DNA of 46,951 nucleotides from JBATTK01 sp049670505 (lineage in GTDB: Bacteria > Bacteroidota > Bacteroidia > Flavobacteriales > Flavobacteriaceae). Of the stretch, positions 34,430 to 43,752 are shown piece by piece. How positions within the stretch are numbered: the stretch's first letter is position 1; every line of letters begins with the position of its first letter. The translations under genes and the position numbers were made by a program. The DNA lies in NCBI GenBank assembly GCA_049670505.1, contig JBATTK010000166.1, positions 1 to 46,951 of the forward strand. Direction: 5' to 3'. Under the pieces are notes generated by a model, which saw only the letters and a program-made list of their open reading frames with translations, made no database searches and was not told where the DNA came from.

Positions 34430-34643
34430 GAGGGAATCAAAAAAATTTTATATTTGTTTCGCTAACAAAGCTTAAATTTTACTCCTCATTTTTAACTAAG
34501 TTTTAATTGTAATCTACGTAGACGATCAAATCATTGTATATTTCGAGTATTCCGGTTCCAAGTTATATCCTATTAAAAGGGCTTGTAATCCAAAACTATG
34601 ATGCCTTTAAAAAACAATAATAATTAAGCTTGGAAAAAGATAA

Positions 34644-35315
34644 ATGGACAAAATAGGATTTATATTTGATTTGGACGGTGTTATAGTGGATACTGCCAAA
34701 TATCATTATTTGGCTTGGAGAAAGCTGGCAAATCAGTTGGGATTTGAATTTACAAAGGAACAGAACGAACGTTTTAAGGGGGTAAGTCGAAGAAGGTGCC
34801 TGGAAATTCTACTTGAAATAGGCGGTATACAAGTTTCCGAACAACAATTTGAAGATTGGCTTATAGAAAAGAATGAGGATTATTTATCATATATTGAAAA
34901 GATGGATGAATCGGAGGTTCTTTCCGATGTACCGAAAATCTTGAATTATTTAAGGGACAATCACGTTCCTATGGCCTTAGGGTCGGCAAGCAAAAATGCC
35001 AGGCCTATTTTGGAAAAGGTGAAGTTATTGGCTTATTTTGATGCCATAGTAGATGGTAATGAGGTTACAAAGGCAAAACCAGATCCGGAAGTCTTTTTGA
35101 TGGCAGCAAATCAGTTGGATGTTTTACCTAAAAATTGTGTTGTTTTCGAGGATGCCCTTGCCGGAATAGAGGCTGCAAATAGGGCGGGAATGATAAGTGT
35201 TGGAATAGGTGATAAAGATGTGCTATCGCATGCAAAATATAATTTCAGGGATTTTACGGAGATTGATCTAAGCTTTTTGGTTGCATTGATTGAAAATAAC
35301 AAGGAGCGGATTTAA
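34644..35315 (+). CDS. pgmB: beta-phosphoglucomutase
   Basis: This cytoplasmic HAD-superfamily mutase of 223 residues converts beta-glucose 1-phosphate to glucose 6-phosphate. The HAD motif I is FIFDLDGVIVDT with nucleophile Asp9 and acid/base Asp11. The substrate-specificity region YHYLAWRKLANQLG and FKGVSRRRCLEIL corresponds closely to Lactococcus lactis beta-PGM, GSASKNARPILEKV holds motif II, KAKPDPEVFLMAA motif III, and VFEDALAGIEAA motif IV. Length matches the family (about 220). It precedes the GH65 phosphorylase by 187 bp, and the two form the standard maltose phosphorolysis pair: the phosphorylase makes beta-glucose 1-phosphate, which this enzyme feeds into glycolysis. Confidence 0.93.
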   Translation: MDKIGFIFDLDGVIVDTAKYHYLAWRKLANQLGFEFTKEQNERFKGVSRRRCLEILLEIGGIQVSEQQFEDWLIEKNEDYLSYIEKMDESEVLSDVPKILNYLRDNHVPMALGSASKNARPILEKVKLLAYFDAIVDGNEVTKAKPDPEVFLMAANQLDVLPKNCVVFEDALAGIEAANRAGMISVGIGDKDVLSHAKYNFRDFTEIDLSFLVALIENNKERI

Positions 35316-35458
35316 TATTCATTTATGTTAACAAAACTAAGCTATGGGATTGTTTTCCAACCCAAAAAGTGAGAAGAATACAGTGATCGGGAAAGTCCAA
35401 CTAGGTCTAGTAGTATGCTTTAACAGTAGTTTTAAATTAAAAATACCAACAGTAGAAT

Positions 35459-35474
35459 CGTGAAAATTTTCGTG
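35459..35474. promoter_or_regulatory. weak candidate regulatory site in the GH65 leader
   Basis: CGTGAAAATTTTCGTG contains the 10-bp palindrome GAAAATTTTC and shares the TTTCGTG arm with the near-palindrome at 24242-24259. It lies 28 bp before the GH65 ATG. It lacks the CG centre, so binding by a LacI protein is uncertain. Confidence 0.25.
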
Positions 35475-35502
35475 GAGGCGAAAATGATATAAGAAATACG
35501 TT

Positions 35503-37824
35503 ATGAATCAAGATTACATTAAACCAGATGAATGGTCCATTATAGAGGAAGGGTTCGATAAAGAACGAGTGAAGTCCTCGGAAAGCCTTTTTAGCATAGG
35601 GAACGGAGCCATGGGGCAAAGGGCCAATTTTGAAGAACAGTATTCCGGCCCAACATTCCAGGGAAGCTATATCGCCGGGGTATATTATCCGGATAAGACC
35701 CGGGTAGGTTGGTGGAAGAATGGATATCCAGAATATTTTGCAAAGGTCTTGAACGCACCTAATTGGATAGGTATCAATGTACTGGTCAATGGAGAACCTC
35801 TGGATCTATACAGTTGTAAAAAAGTTACTGATTTTAAGAGGGAACTCAACATGAAAGAAGGTTGGTATCGGCGTAGTTTTAGGGCTATCCTGCCCAATGG
35901 TATTGAAGTTTCCGTTAACGTCACCCGATTCTTAAGCTTGGATTTGGACGAGGTGGGTGCCATTAAATATGAAATCACCTCGGTGAATAGTGATGCCGAG
36001 ATTACATTTAATCCTTACTTGGATAGTGGGATTACCAATGAGGATACCAATTGGGATGATAAATTCTGGAATACGACGAATGTTATATCCGAGGGCAATA
36101 GGGCTTTTATAGAAGCGCATACAATGAAAACAAATTTTGCCACCTGTACTTTTATGGAATCCCATCTTGCGTATAAAGGGAATTTTGTGGATGAAACTCC
36201 ATCTCCGAGTTCCGATGAAATGAAGATCGGTCTAACCCATGCCTATGAGGTAAGGCAAGGAGAGACTTTGGCATTGTATAAGTTCGGGGGCTATACGGTT
36301 TCTACCAATCATAGACCGGCCGAATTAATCAATGCCGCAAAAAATGCGTTAGGGGAAGCCACTGCAATCGGTTTTGATAGGTTATTGGAAAAACAGAAAG
36401 AGGCATGGGCCAAAATCTGGGAAATGAGCGATATTACCATTGAAGGTGATGTAAAGGCACAACAGGGAATCCGATTTAATATCCTTCAATTGAACCACAC
36501 CTACCTAGGTAAGGATTCTAGATTAAATATAGGCCCAAAAGGATTTACAGGCGAAAAATATGGCGGAAGTACCTATTGGGATACCGAGGCCTATTGTATT
36601 CCCTTTTACATGGCGACCAAGGACCAACAGGTGGCCAGGAACCTATTGAAGTATCGATATAACCATTTGGAAAAAGCCATTGAGAATGCCCAAAAACTTG
36701 GCTTCAGTAATGGCGCGGCCCTATATCCCATGGTAACTATGAACGGTGAGGAATGCCATAATGAATGGGAAATCACTTTTGAGGAAATCCATAGAAACGG
36801 AGCTATAGCATTTGCCATCTACAATTATTACAGGTATACCGGGGACTACACCTATATCCCGGAAATGGGCTTGGAAGTCCTTATTGGTATTGCTCGGTTT
36901 TGGCATCAAAGGGCTACATTCTCCACGGATAAGAACAAATATGTAATTCTTGGCGTAACCGGCCCCAATGAATATGAAAATAATGTAAACAACAATTGGT
37001 ACACCAATTATTTGGCTAAATGGTGCATTAACTATACCCTGGAACAGTTGCAAAAAGTAAAAGAGGGTTACCCGGACGACTACGATAGGATAATAGGGCA
37101 TACCCATCTTAAAGATCAAGAGACGGAAGGGTGGAAAGAAGTAGCAGATGGGATGTATTTTCCGTATTCCAAGGAACACGGTATATTTTTACAACAGGAC
37201 GGTTTCTTGGATAAAGAATTGATTACCGTTGCGGATCTGGATAAAAAACAACGGCCGATAAACCAAAAATGGAGCTGGGATAGAATTCTACGCTCCCCCT
37301 ATATTAAACAGGCGGATACTTTGCAGGGGTTTTATTTGTTCGAGGACCATTTTACCTTGGAAGAACTAGAGCGGCATTTTGATTTTTACGAACCCTTTAC
37401 CGTACATGAATCCTCACTTTCTCCCTGTGTCCATAGTATCCAAGCCGCTCGTTTAAATAGGATGGAACAGGCGTACACTTTTTATTTAAGAACTTCCAGA
37501 TTGGATTTGGACGATTATAACAAAGAAGTGGAAGAAGGGCTGCACATCACATCTATGGCAGGAACTTGGATGAGTATCGTAGAAGGTTTTGGCGGTATGC
37601 GTATCGTGGATGATAAACTGTCCTTCGTTCCAAGGATACCTGCACAATGGAAGGCGTATTCGTTTAAGATCAATTTTAGGAATAGAATTTTGAAAGTTAA
37701 GGTAACGGATAAAGAAACCAGTTTTGAGTTAGAGGGATCGGAGGAAATGTCTATCCGAGTGAACGGAAAACGTGTTGCGCTTTCTTCTTCCAAAATAGTC
37801 AAGGAAGTTAATCCAACGGTTTAA
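35503..37824 (+). CDS. GH65 maltose phosphorylase
   Basis: This cytoplasmic enzyme of 773 residues phosphorolyses maltose to glucose and beta-glucose 1-phosphate. The GH65 N-terminal beta-sandwich (~1-280, with SLFSIGNGAMGQR at 29-40) leads through a linker into the (alpha/alpha)6 barrel. The catalytic acid is Glu490 in GVTGPNEYENNVNNNWYTN, a segment nearly identical to that of Lactobacillus brevis maltose phosphorylase around its Glu487. KYGGSTYWDTEAYCIP (~352-367) and HESSLSPCVHSIQAA are further GH65 barrel motifs. Length fits maltose phosphorylases (about 755-775). Trehalose or kojibiose phosphorylase is possible in the same family, but the catalytic segment and maltodextrin context favour maltose. 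No signal peptide. It is followed by two GH13 genes after 59 and 52 bp. Confidence 0.92.
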   Translation: MNQDYIKPDEWSIIEEGFDKERVKSSESLFSIGNGAMGQRANFEEQYSGPTFQGSYIAGVYYPDKTRVGWWKNGYPEYFAKVLNAPNWIGINVLVNGEPLDLYSCKKVTDFKRELNMKEGWYRRSFRAILPNGIEVSVNVTRFLSLDLDEVGAIKYEITSVNSDAEITFNPYLDSGITNEDTNWDDKFWNTTNVISEGNRAFIEAHTMKTNFATCTFMESHLAYKGNFVDETPSPSSDEMKIGLTHAYEVRQGETLALYKFGGYTVSTNHRPAELINAAKNALGEATAIGFDRLLEKQKEAWAKIWEMSDITIEGDVKAQQGIRFNILQLNHTYLGKDSRLNIGPKGFTGEKYGGSTYWDTEAYCIPFYMATKDQQVARNLLKYRYNHLEKAIENAQKLGFSNGAALYPMVTMNGEECHNEWEITFEEIHRNGAIAFAIYNYYRYTGDYTYIPEMGLEVLIGIARFWHQRATFSTDKNKYVILGVTGPNEYENNVNNNWYTNYLAKWCINYTLEQLQKVKEGYPDDYDRIIGHTHLKDQETEGWKEVADGMYFPYSKEHGIFLQQDGFLDKELITVADLDKKQRPINQKWSWDRILRSPYIKQADTLQGFYLFEDHFTLEELERHFDFYEPFTVHESSLSPCVHSIQAARLNRMEQAYTFYLRTSRLDLDDYNKEVEEGLHITSMAGTWMSIVEGFGGMRIVDDKLSFVPRIPAQWKAYSFKINFRNRILKVKVTDKETSFELEGSEEMSIRVNGKRVALSSSKIVKEVNPTV

Positions 37825-37883
37825 AATGTTTTTGAAAATAGGGGAGCTGTAATGACACTCCCATCGCTAAAACCAATTTTCCC

Positions 37884-39740
37884 ATGAGAACACTAAAGAC
37901 AAAACCAATTGTTGCGTTGGGCCTAATTTTTCTTCTAACAGTTCCAAATGGATTTGGCCAAATAGAGCGGGTAGAACCACCCTTTTGGTGGGCGGATATG
38001 GAGCGAAGCGAGATCCAGATTATGTGCTATGGCAAAAACATTGCCGCCTTTACCCCCGAAACAAAGGATGTGCTGATCAAAAATATAAGAAAGACAGAAA
38101 ATCCCAACTATGTTTTTATCACCATAGCAACCCGTGAACTGCGACCGGGGACCATAAATTTTGATTTTAAAAAGGATAATAAAATAAAATTTTCACATCC
38201 TTATGAAATTAAACTGAGGGAAAAAGGTTCTAAAGAACGAAAAGGATTTGACGCATCGGATTTAATTTATCTGATTATGCCAGATCGTTTTGCTAATGGG
38301 GACACCACGAACGATTCTCGTTCGGAAGTTACCGAAAAGGCGAACCGCAGTTTTGATGGAGGTCGGCATGGGGGCGATATTCAGGGAATCATAGACCATT
38401 TGGACTATATCAAGGAACTTGGGGCAACGGCCATATGGAGTACTCCCCTGTGCGAGGATAACGATGCTAAATATTCTTACCACGGTTATGCACAGAGCGA
38501 TGTCTACAAGATCGACCCGCGCTATGGCACCAATGATGATTATAAAAGATTGGCCCAGGAAATGCATGATCGGGACATGAAACTGATCATGGATTATGTA
38601 ACCAATCACTGGGGAATAGAACATTGGATGGTAAAAGATTTGCCCACCTATGATTGGATACACCAGTTTCCGGGATATGGCCAGACCAACTATAGGATGA
38701 CAACGCAAATGGACCCCAATGCGTCCGAACGGGATTTTAAATATTGTATGGATGGATGGTTCGTAAAATCCATGCCGGATCTCAACCAAAAGAACCCATT
38801 AGTACTCAACTATCTTATTCAGAACGCCATTTGGTGGATAGAATTTGCCGGTTTGGATGGGTTTAGGGTAGATACGTATTCATATAACGATAAAAAGGGC
38901 ATTGCAAAATGGACGAAGGCTGTCATGGACGAATACCCTAATTTTAATATTGTGGGGGAAGTTTGGATGCATGATCAAGCGCAAATGGCCTATTGGCAAA
39001 AAGATAGTAAAGTAGGGGCGATTCAAGGCTACAATTCCCACCTCCCTTCGGTTATGGATTTCACCCTACATGATGCCGTAATGGAGGTTTTTAATGAAGA
39101 AAAACCCTCTTGGAATACGGGAATCGTTGACGTCTACGAAAATTTCGTGAATGATTTTTTGTATCCTGACATTAATAATACTATGGTTTTTGCTGAAAAC
39201 CACGATACACCCAGAATCAATGAGATTTATCCGGATATAGCGGACTACAAACTGGCAATGACCTTAATAGCGACCGTTAGGGGCATACCACAAATTTATT
39301 ATGGTAGTGAGGTGGGAATGAAAGGCAGCAAGGATAAGGGTGATGGTGATATAAGACGTGATTTTCCCGGAGGTTGGCCCAATGATGCCAATACTGCTTT
39401 TTCCGAATCTGGCAGGACCCAACAACAGCAAGCATATTTTGATTTTTCCTCAAAACTTTTCAATTGGCGGAAAAACGCCAAAGTTGTTCATTATGGAAAG
39501 ACCACCCAATATTTGCCAGAGGATAATGTTTATGTCTTCTTTAGGCATACGGATGAAGAATCGGTAATGATCATTATTAATCCTAATAAGGAATCGAAAA
39601 ATCTAGTTTTATCCAGATTTTCCGAGAATCTGACTGGTTTTTCACGGGCAAAAGAGATTATCTCGGAAAGCGATTATACCATGAACGGCACCCTGCAGAT
39701 CAATGGAAAGACAAGTCTGATCTTGGAGCTCCGGAAATAA
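37884..39740 (+). CDS. GH13 cyclomaltodextrinase/neopullulanase-like, periplasmic
   Basis: This 618-residue secreted GH13 enzyme has a signal peptide ending VPNGFGQ (~26). An N-terminal Ig-like cyclomaltodextrinase domain (~27-115, beginning VEPPFWWADM) precedes the catalytic barrel, which opens with DLIYLIMPDRFANGD, and a small C-terminal beta domain follows. Catalytic residues: Asp330 in GFRVDTYS, Glu359 in VGEVW, and Asp441 in ENHDTPR; region I is DYVTNH. Length and architecture match the cyclomaltodextrinase of Flavobacterium sp. no. 92 and SusA-type neopullulanases. It lacks a lipobox, so it is probably periplasmic, cutting imported maltodextrins to glucose and maltose for the downstream phosphorylase. 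It lies 59 bp after the GH65 gene in one apparent operon. Confidence 0.9.
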   Translation: MRTLKTKPIVALGLIFLLTVPNGFGQIERVEPPFWWADMERSEIQIMCYGKNIAAFTPETKDVLIKNIRKTENPNYVFITIATRELRPGTINFDFKKDNKIKFSHPYEIKLREKGSKERKGFDASDLIYLIMPDRFANGDTTNDSRSEVTEKANRSFDGGRHGGDIQGIIDHLDYIKELGATAIWSTPLCEDNDAKYSYHGYAQSDVYKIDPRYGTNDDYKRLAQEMHDRDMKLIMDYVTNHWGIEHWMVKDLPTYDWIHQFPGYGQTNYRMTTQMDPNASERDFKYCMDGWFVKSMPDLNQKNPLVLNYLIQNAIWWIEFAGLDGFRVDTYSYNDKKGIAKWTKAVMDEYPNFNIVGEVWMHDQAQMAYWQKDSKVGAIQGYNSHLPSVMDFTLHDAVMEVFNEEKPSWNTGIVDVYENFVNDFLYPDINNTMVFAENHDTPRINEIYPDIADYKLAMTLIATVRGIPQIYYGSEVGMKGSKDKGDGDIRRDFPGGWPNDANTAFSESGRTQQQQAYFDFSSKLFNWRKNAKVVHYGKTTQYLPEDNVYVFFRHTDEESVMIIINPNKESKNLVLSRFSENLTGFSRAKEIISESDYTMNGTLQINGKTSLILELRK

Positions 39741-39792
39741 TAGGGCATCCTCCTAGATAGGGAAGGGATATGAAGCAATAAAATTTAAACGT

Positions 39793-41661
39793 ATGAAAGA
39801 ATGGGTACTCTTGGGCCTATGCATTGTTGTTTTTGGCTGTAAGCAAGAAAAAAAGGAAGCGTTAGAAATGAAAGATAATACGATTAAAAAGCAGAAGGAA
39901 GTTGTATATCAGGTTTTTACAAGATTGTTCGGAAATACCAATACCACGAACAAACCATGGGGAACCATTGAAGAAAACGGAGTAGGCAAGTTCAATGACT
40001 TTACGGAGAAAGCGCTCAAGGAAATCAAAGATTTAGGGGTCACCTACATCTGGTATACCGGCGTTCCCCATCATGATGTAATTACGGATTATACAGCGTA
40101 TGGGATATCCAATGATGATCCGGATATCGTAAAAGGACGGGCGGGTTCCCCATATGCCGTGAAGGATTATTACAACGTAAATCCGGACCTCGCGGAAGAT
40201 CCGGAAAATAGATTGGAAGAATTCAAGGCATTGATCAATCGTACACATAAGGCCGGATTAAAATTATTGATCGATATTGTTCCCAATCATGTTGCCCGAA
40301 ATTATGAAGGAAAATCTACCCCTGAAGGGTACGACCCTTTTGGCATGGCGGACGATACATCTGTGGAATATAAGCGGGATAACAACTTCTATTATGTCCC
40401 CGATCAAAGTTTTAAAGTTCCCGAATGGCAAAACGGATATACTCCTTTAGGGGGTCAAAAACATGATAGGGCGGATGGGAAGTTTGAGGAAAATCCTGCA
40501 AAATGGACGGGCAATGGCTCTCGCCTCGCGCAACCGGATGCTAATGATTGGTACGAAACGGTAAAGATAAATTATGGCGTTCGCCCAGATGGTTCCTATG
40601 ATTTTGAAACGCTTCCCCCGGATTTTGGCGGCAAGGAATATAAAGAACATTATAAATTCTGGTCAGATAAAGACGTTCCGGGTTCTTGGAAGAAATTCAG
40701 GGATATCGCTTTGTATTGGTTGGAAATGGGTGTAGATGGTTTTCGCTTCGATATGGCGGAAATGGTGCCGGTGGAATTTTGGAGCTATATGAATTCCCAT
40801 ATTAAAATGAAAAACCCCGAAGCTTTTTTATTGGCCGAGGTATATCAACCCGCATTATATAGGGACTACATCCATAAAGGAAAGATGGATTATTTGTACG
40901 ACAAAGTAGAACTTTATGATTCTATAAAGCATATCATGCAAGGGCATGGGTGGACGGACCACCTTCCCATTGTACAAAAAGGATTAGAGGATATAGCCCA
41001 TCATATGCTACACTTTTTGGAAAATCACGATGAACAGCGTATTGCCAGTTCGGATTTTGCAGGGGATGCAAATAAGGGAAAACCCGCTATGGTAGTTTCC
41101 GCCACCATAAGTACTTCGCCTACAATGATTTATTTTGGTCAAGAAGTAGGGGAGCCCGGGGCAGAGGATGCCGGATTTGGAAAACCTACGCGGACTTCTA
41201 TTTTTGATTACATAGGTGTACCCCACCATCAACGTTGGGTGAACAATAAAAAATTTGATGGTGGTCAACTTTCGGTCGAAGAAAATAAACTACGGGATTT
41301 TTATAAGCGGTTGTTGAACTTTACGATCAATAGCGGTGCCCTTATGGGTGAATATAGGGATATACATTATTATAACAGGGAGCATACAGAGAATTATAAT
41401 CATAGGGTACTTTCCTATGTACGTTGGTCCGAGGAGGAAAAATTGGTGGTTGTTTCCAATTTTGATGTTAATGAGAGCTACTCCTTTGAACTAAAAATAC
41501 CCCATGAAATAGTGACCGAATGGGGCCTTGAAAATAGTTCTTATGAAATGACTGATGCCCTATATGGTGAAAAATCGGTAGTACTCCAGATAAAGGACGG
41601 GATCGGAAAAGTAAACATCACTATAAATCCTTTGGAATCCTTTATATTTAAACTTAAATAA
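39793..41661 (+). CDS. GH13 alpha-amylase-family lipoprotein
   Basis: This 622-residue lipoprotein has a short signal ending VVFGC (Cys16). The catalytic barrel starts near VVYQVFTRLFGN (~37-49). GH13 motifs are intact: region I DIVPNH (161-166), nucleophile Asp320 in GFRFDMAEM, acid/base Glu349 in LLAEVYQP, and Asp413 in ENHDEQR. An insertion of about 100 residues between the DIVPNH strand and the nucleophile strand (roughly 170-290) distinguishes it from the other two GH13 proteins here, and a C-terminal beta domain ends ITINPLESFIFKLK. It is likely an outer-membrane or periplasm-facing maltodextrin hydrolase or transferase; exact bond specificity cannot be read from sequence. It is the third enzyme in the plus-strand operon, 52 bp after the cyclomaltodextrinase-like gene. 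Confidence 0.88.
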   Translation: MKEWVLLGLCIVVFGCKQEKKEALEMKDNTIKKQKEVVYQVFTRLFGNTNTTNKPWGTIEENGVGKFNDFTEKALKEIKDLGVTYIWYTGVPHHDVITDYTAYGISNDDPDIVKGRAGSPYAVKDYYNVNPDLAEDPENRLEEFKALINRTHKAGLKLLIDIVPNHVARNYEGKSTPEGYDPFGMADDTSVEYKRDNNFYYVPDQSFKVPEWQNGYTPLGGQKHDRADGKFEENPAKWTGNGSRLAQPDANDWYETVKINYGVRPDGSYDFETLPPDFGGKEYKEHYKFWSDKDVPGSWKKFRDIALYWLEMGVDGFRFDMAEMVPVEFWSYMNSHIKMKNPEAFLLAEVYQPALYRDYIHKGKMDYLYDKVELYDSIKHIMQGHGWTDHLPIVQKGLEDIAHHMLHFLENHDEQRIASSDFAGDANKGKPAMVVSATISTSPTMIYFGQEVGEPGAEDAGFGKPTRTSIFDYIGVPHHQRWVNNKKFDGGQLSVEENKLRDFYKRLLNFTINSGALMGEYRDIHYYNREHTENYNHRVLSYVRWSEEEKLVVVSNFDVNESYSFELKIPHEIVTEWGLENSSYEMTDALYGEKSVVLQIKDGIGKVNITINPLESFIFKLK

Positions 41662-41686
41662 CTGTTTCAATCACTAAACAATTACC

Positions 41687-42442
41687 ATGTACAGAATAGT
41701 ATCGATTGCGCTAATGGTATTATCAATGACGTTTCTAAGTTGTGAAAATATGAATGAACCTTTAGTTATTGGCCATAGGGGGGCTATGGGCCATGAAACG
41801 GAAAATACGCTTGCTTCCGTTCAAAAAGCACTTGATCTAGGGGTGGATATGATAGAAATAGATGTTTTCAAAATTGAAAGCGGGGAAATCGTTGTTTTTC
41901 ATGATGAACGGGTGGAAAGACTCTCCAATGGAGGAGGTAAAATAGAAGAGTACAATATTTTTGATTTGAATCAATTGATACTCGATGGTAACCATAAAAT
42001 TCCAATGTTACAGGATGTTTTGGATTTGATCGATAACAAAGTGCGTCTGAACATAGAGTTGAAGGGGGCCAATACAGCAGAACGGGTACATTTTATTACC
42101 GACTATTATATAAAAGAAAAAGGCTGGACCTTGGATAACTTTTTAATTTCCAGTTTTAATTGGGAGGAGTTGGAAAAAATGAGAGCGTTCAATACAACGA
42201 TTCCCATAGCGGTTTTAATAGAAGGCAAAGATCTTACCGAAGCCCTTTCCATGGCAAAAGAACTACAGGCAGAGGCCATTAATCCGTATATTGAAACATT
42301 AAATTTGGAAAATGCCAATGAGATTAGGGATGCCGGATTCAAAATCTATACATGGACGGTAAATGAAATAGCAGATATCAATAAGGCGAAGAGGATCGGG
42401 GTAGATGGAATTATTACCAACTATCCCGAACGTATCAATTAA
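41687..42442 (+). CDS. glycerophosphodiester phosphodiesterase lipoprotein
   Basis: This 251-residue protein has a lipoprotein signal ending MTFLSC (Cys19) followed by a GDPD TIM barrel. The family motif is complete: IGHRGAMGHETENT with His30 and Arg31, the metal ligands Glu57 and Asp59 in MIEIDV, and His72 in VFHDE. NIELKG near 120 and the C-terminal IYTWTVNE and GVDGIITNYPE are further GDPD signatures. It should hydrolyse glycerophosphodiesters to glycerol 3-phosphate and an alcohol in the cell envelope. It lies 25 bp after the GH13 lipoprotein and its stop overlaps the next start by one base (TAATG), so it looks translationally coupled to the flavoprotein gene; the link to the maltodextrin genes may be only transcriptional. 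Confidence 0.9.
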   Translation: MYRIVSIALMVLSMTFLSCENMNEPLVIGHRGAMGHETENTLASVQKALDLGVDMIEIDVFKIESGEIVVFHDERVERLSNGGGKIEEYNIFDLNQLILDGNHKIPMLQDVLDLIDNKVRLNIELKGANTAERVHFITDYYIKEKGWTLDNFLISSFNWEELEKMRAFNTTIPIAVLIEGKDLTEALSMAKELQAEAINPYIETLNLENANEIRDAGFKIYTWTVNEIADINKAKRIGVDGIITNYPERIN

Positions 42443-43728
42443 TGTTCGATGTTATTATCATAGGAGGAGGTGCGGCTGGATTTTATGCTGCCGTACATAT
42501 AGCGGAAGCTGATCCCCAACTAAAAATTGCTATTCTTGAACGAGGTAAGGAAGTACTCACCAAAGTCAAAGTTTCTGGTGGGGGTCGTTGTAATGTTACC
42601 CATGCCGAGTTTGACCCTAATGAGTTGGTAAAGAATTACCCTAGAGGGGAAAAGGAACTTTTAGGGCCCTTTCATACCCATTGTAGCGGTGATACCGTAA
42701 GGTTTTTTGAAGACAGGGGCATACCGTTGAAAACAGAAGATGACGGTAGAATGTTCCCTGCAAGTAATTCTTCCCAGACCATTATAGATTTCTTTTTGAG
42801 GGAAGCTGACAAATGGGGCATCAAATTGTTAAGAAATAGTTCCGTAGTAGATATAACCCCTATAATCGTAAACAAGGAAAACCCTTGTGGAGGTTGGGCG
42901 GTACGGTCCATACAAAAAACATATAGGGCTAAAAAAATATTGGTCGCCACAGGGGGTAGTACCAAAATATGGAATTTGTTGCAAAAACTGGGTCATACGA
43001 TCGAACCCCCGGTTCCCTCCCTGTTCACTTTTAATATAAAGGATAATCGCATTGAGGGCATCCAAGGAGTAAGTAGCAACGCAAGAATTGAGGTGTTGCC
43101 CAAAAAAATATTCGATTCAAAAATTACCGTAAAGTTAAAAAGTAAAGTTCCCAAGGCACCAAAATTGCAATCGGAGGGAGCTTTATTAATAACCCATTGG
43201 GGAATGAGCGGCCCTGCCATTCTTAAATTGTCCGCATGGGGGGCCAAAACCTTGAACGAGAGAAGCTATCAATTTAAAATTAAAGTTAACTGGTTGCCCG
43301 AATATCATGAAGAAGCGGTTATTCATCATCTGATGGAAGTCAAGGAAATGGAACCGAAAAAAACCGTGTTGCGGACAAATGCATTTGATATTCCAAGGCG
43401 GTTATGGATAAACTTGGTGAAGGCTTCCGATATTCCAAAGAGTATGAAGTGGGGCGATGTTTCTAAGAATAGATTACAAAACTTGGCCGATCAATTGACC
43501 GATTCCATTTTTTCAGTAGATGGGAAAAGCACTTTTAAGGAGGAGTTTGTAACCGCTGGAGGGGTACATTTAAAGGAAATCGATTTTAAGACATACGCAA
43601 GCAAAATACTGCCTAATCTCTATTTTGCCGGAGAAGTTATAAATGTAGATGCCATAACCGGGGGATTTAATTTTCAAAATGCATGGACAGGTGCCTATAT
43701 AGTGGCAAAAGCCATTGCAAAAAGATAA
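42442..43728 (+). CDS. HI0933/YhiN-family FAD-binding oxidoreductase
   Basis: This 428-residue flavoprotein has an N-terminal FAD-binding Rossmann motif, FDVIIIGGGAAGFYAAVHIA at ~2-21, and the HI0933 family signatures VKVSGGGRCNVTHAEF near 50 and ILVATGGSTKIWN near 170. The C-terminal FAD motif is LYFAGEVINVDAITGGFNFQNAWTGAY near 400. Members are often annotated as aminoacetone oxidase-like or NAD(P)/FAD-dependent oxidoreductases, and their physiological role is not settled. It overlaps the GDPD stop codon by one base and ends 24 bp from the convergent glpF gene. It appears to be a housekeeping gene at the end of the plus-strand run rather than part of sugar use. Confidence 0.9.
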   Translation: MFDVIIIGGGAAGFYAAVHIAEADPQLKIAILERGKEVLTKVKVSGGGRCNVTHAEFDPNELVKNYPRGEKELLGPFHTHCSGDTVRFFEDRGIPLKTEDDGRMFPASNSSQTIIDFFLREADKWGIKLLRNSSVVDITPIIVNKENPCGGWAVRSIQKTYRAKKILVATGGSTKIWNLLQKLGHTIEPPVPSLFTFNIKDNRIEGIQGVSSNARIEVLPKKIFDSKITVKLKSKVPKAPKLQSEGALLITHWGMSGPAILKLSAWGAKTLNERSYQFKIKVNWLPEYHEEAVIHHLMEVKEMEPKKTVLRTNAFDIPRRLWINLVKASDIPKSMKWGDVSKNRLQNLADQLTDSIFSVDGKSTFKEEFVTAGGVHLKEIDFKTYASKILPNLYFAGEVINVDAITGGFNFQNAWTGAYIVAKAIAKR

Positions 43729-43752
43729 TCGGTCCAAGGCTTAGATGCTTTT

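Noticed and set aside
34513..34522. TCTACGTAGA palindrome upstream of pgmB as an operator
   Set aside because: Only 10 bp, no match to the other candidate operators and no promoter box at a sensible distance; likely chance.
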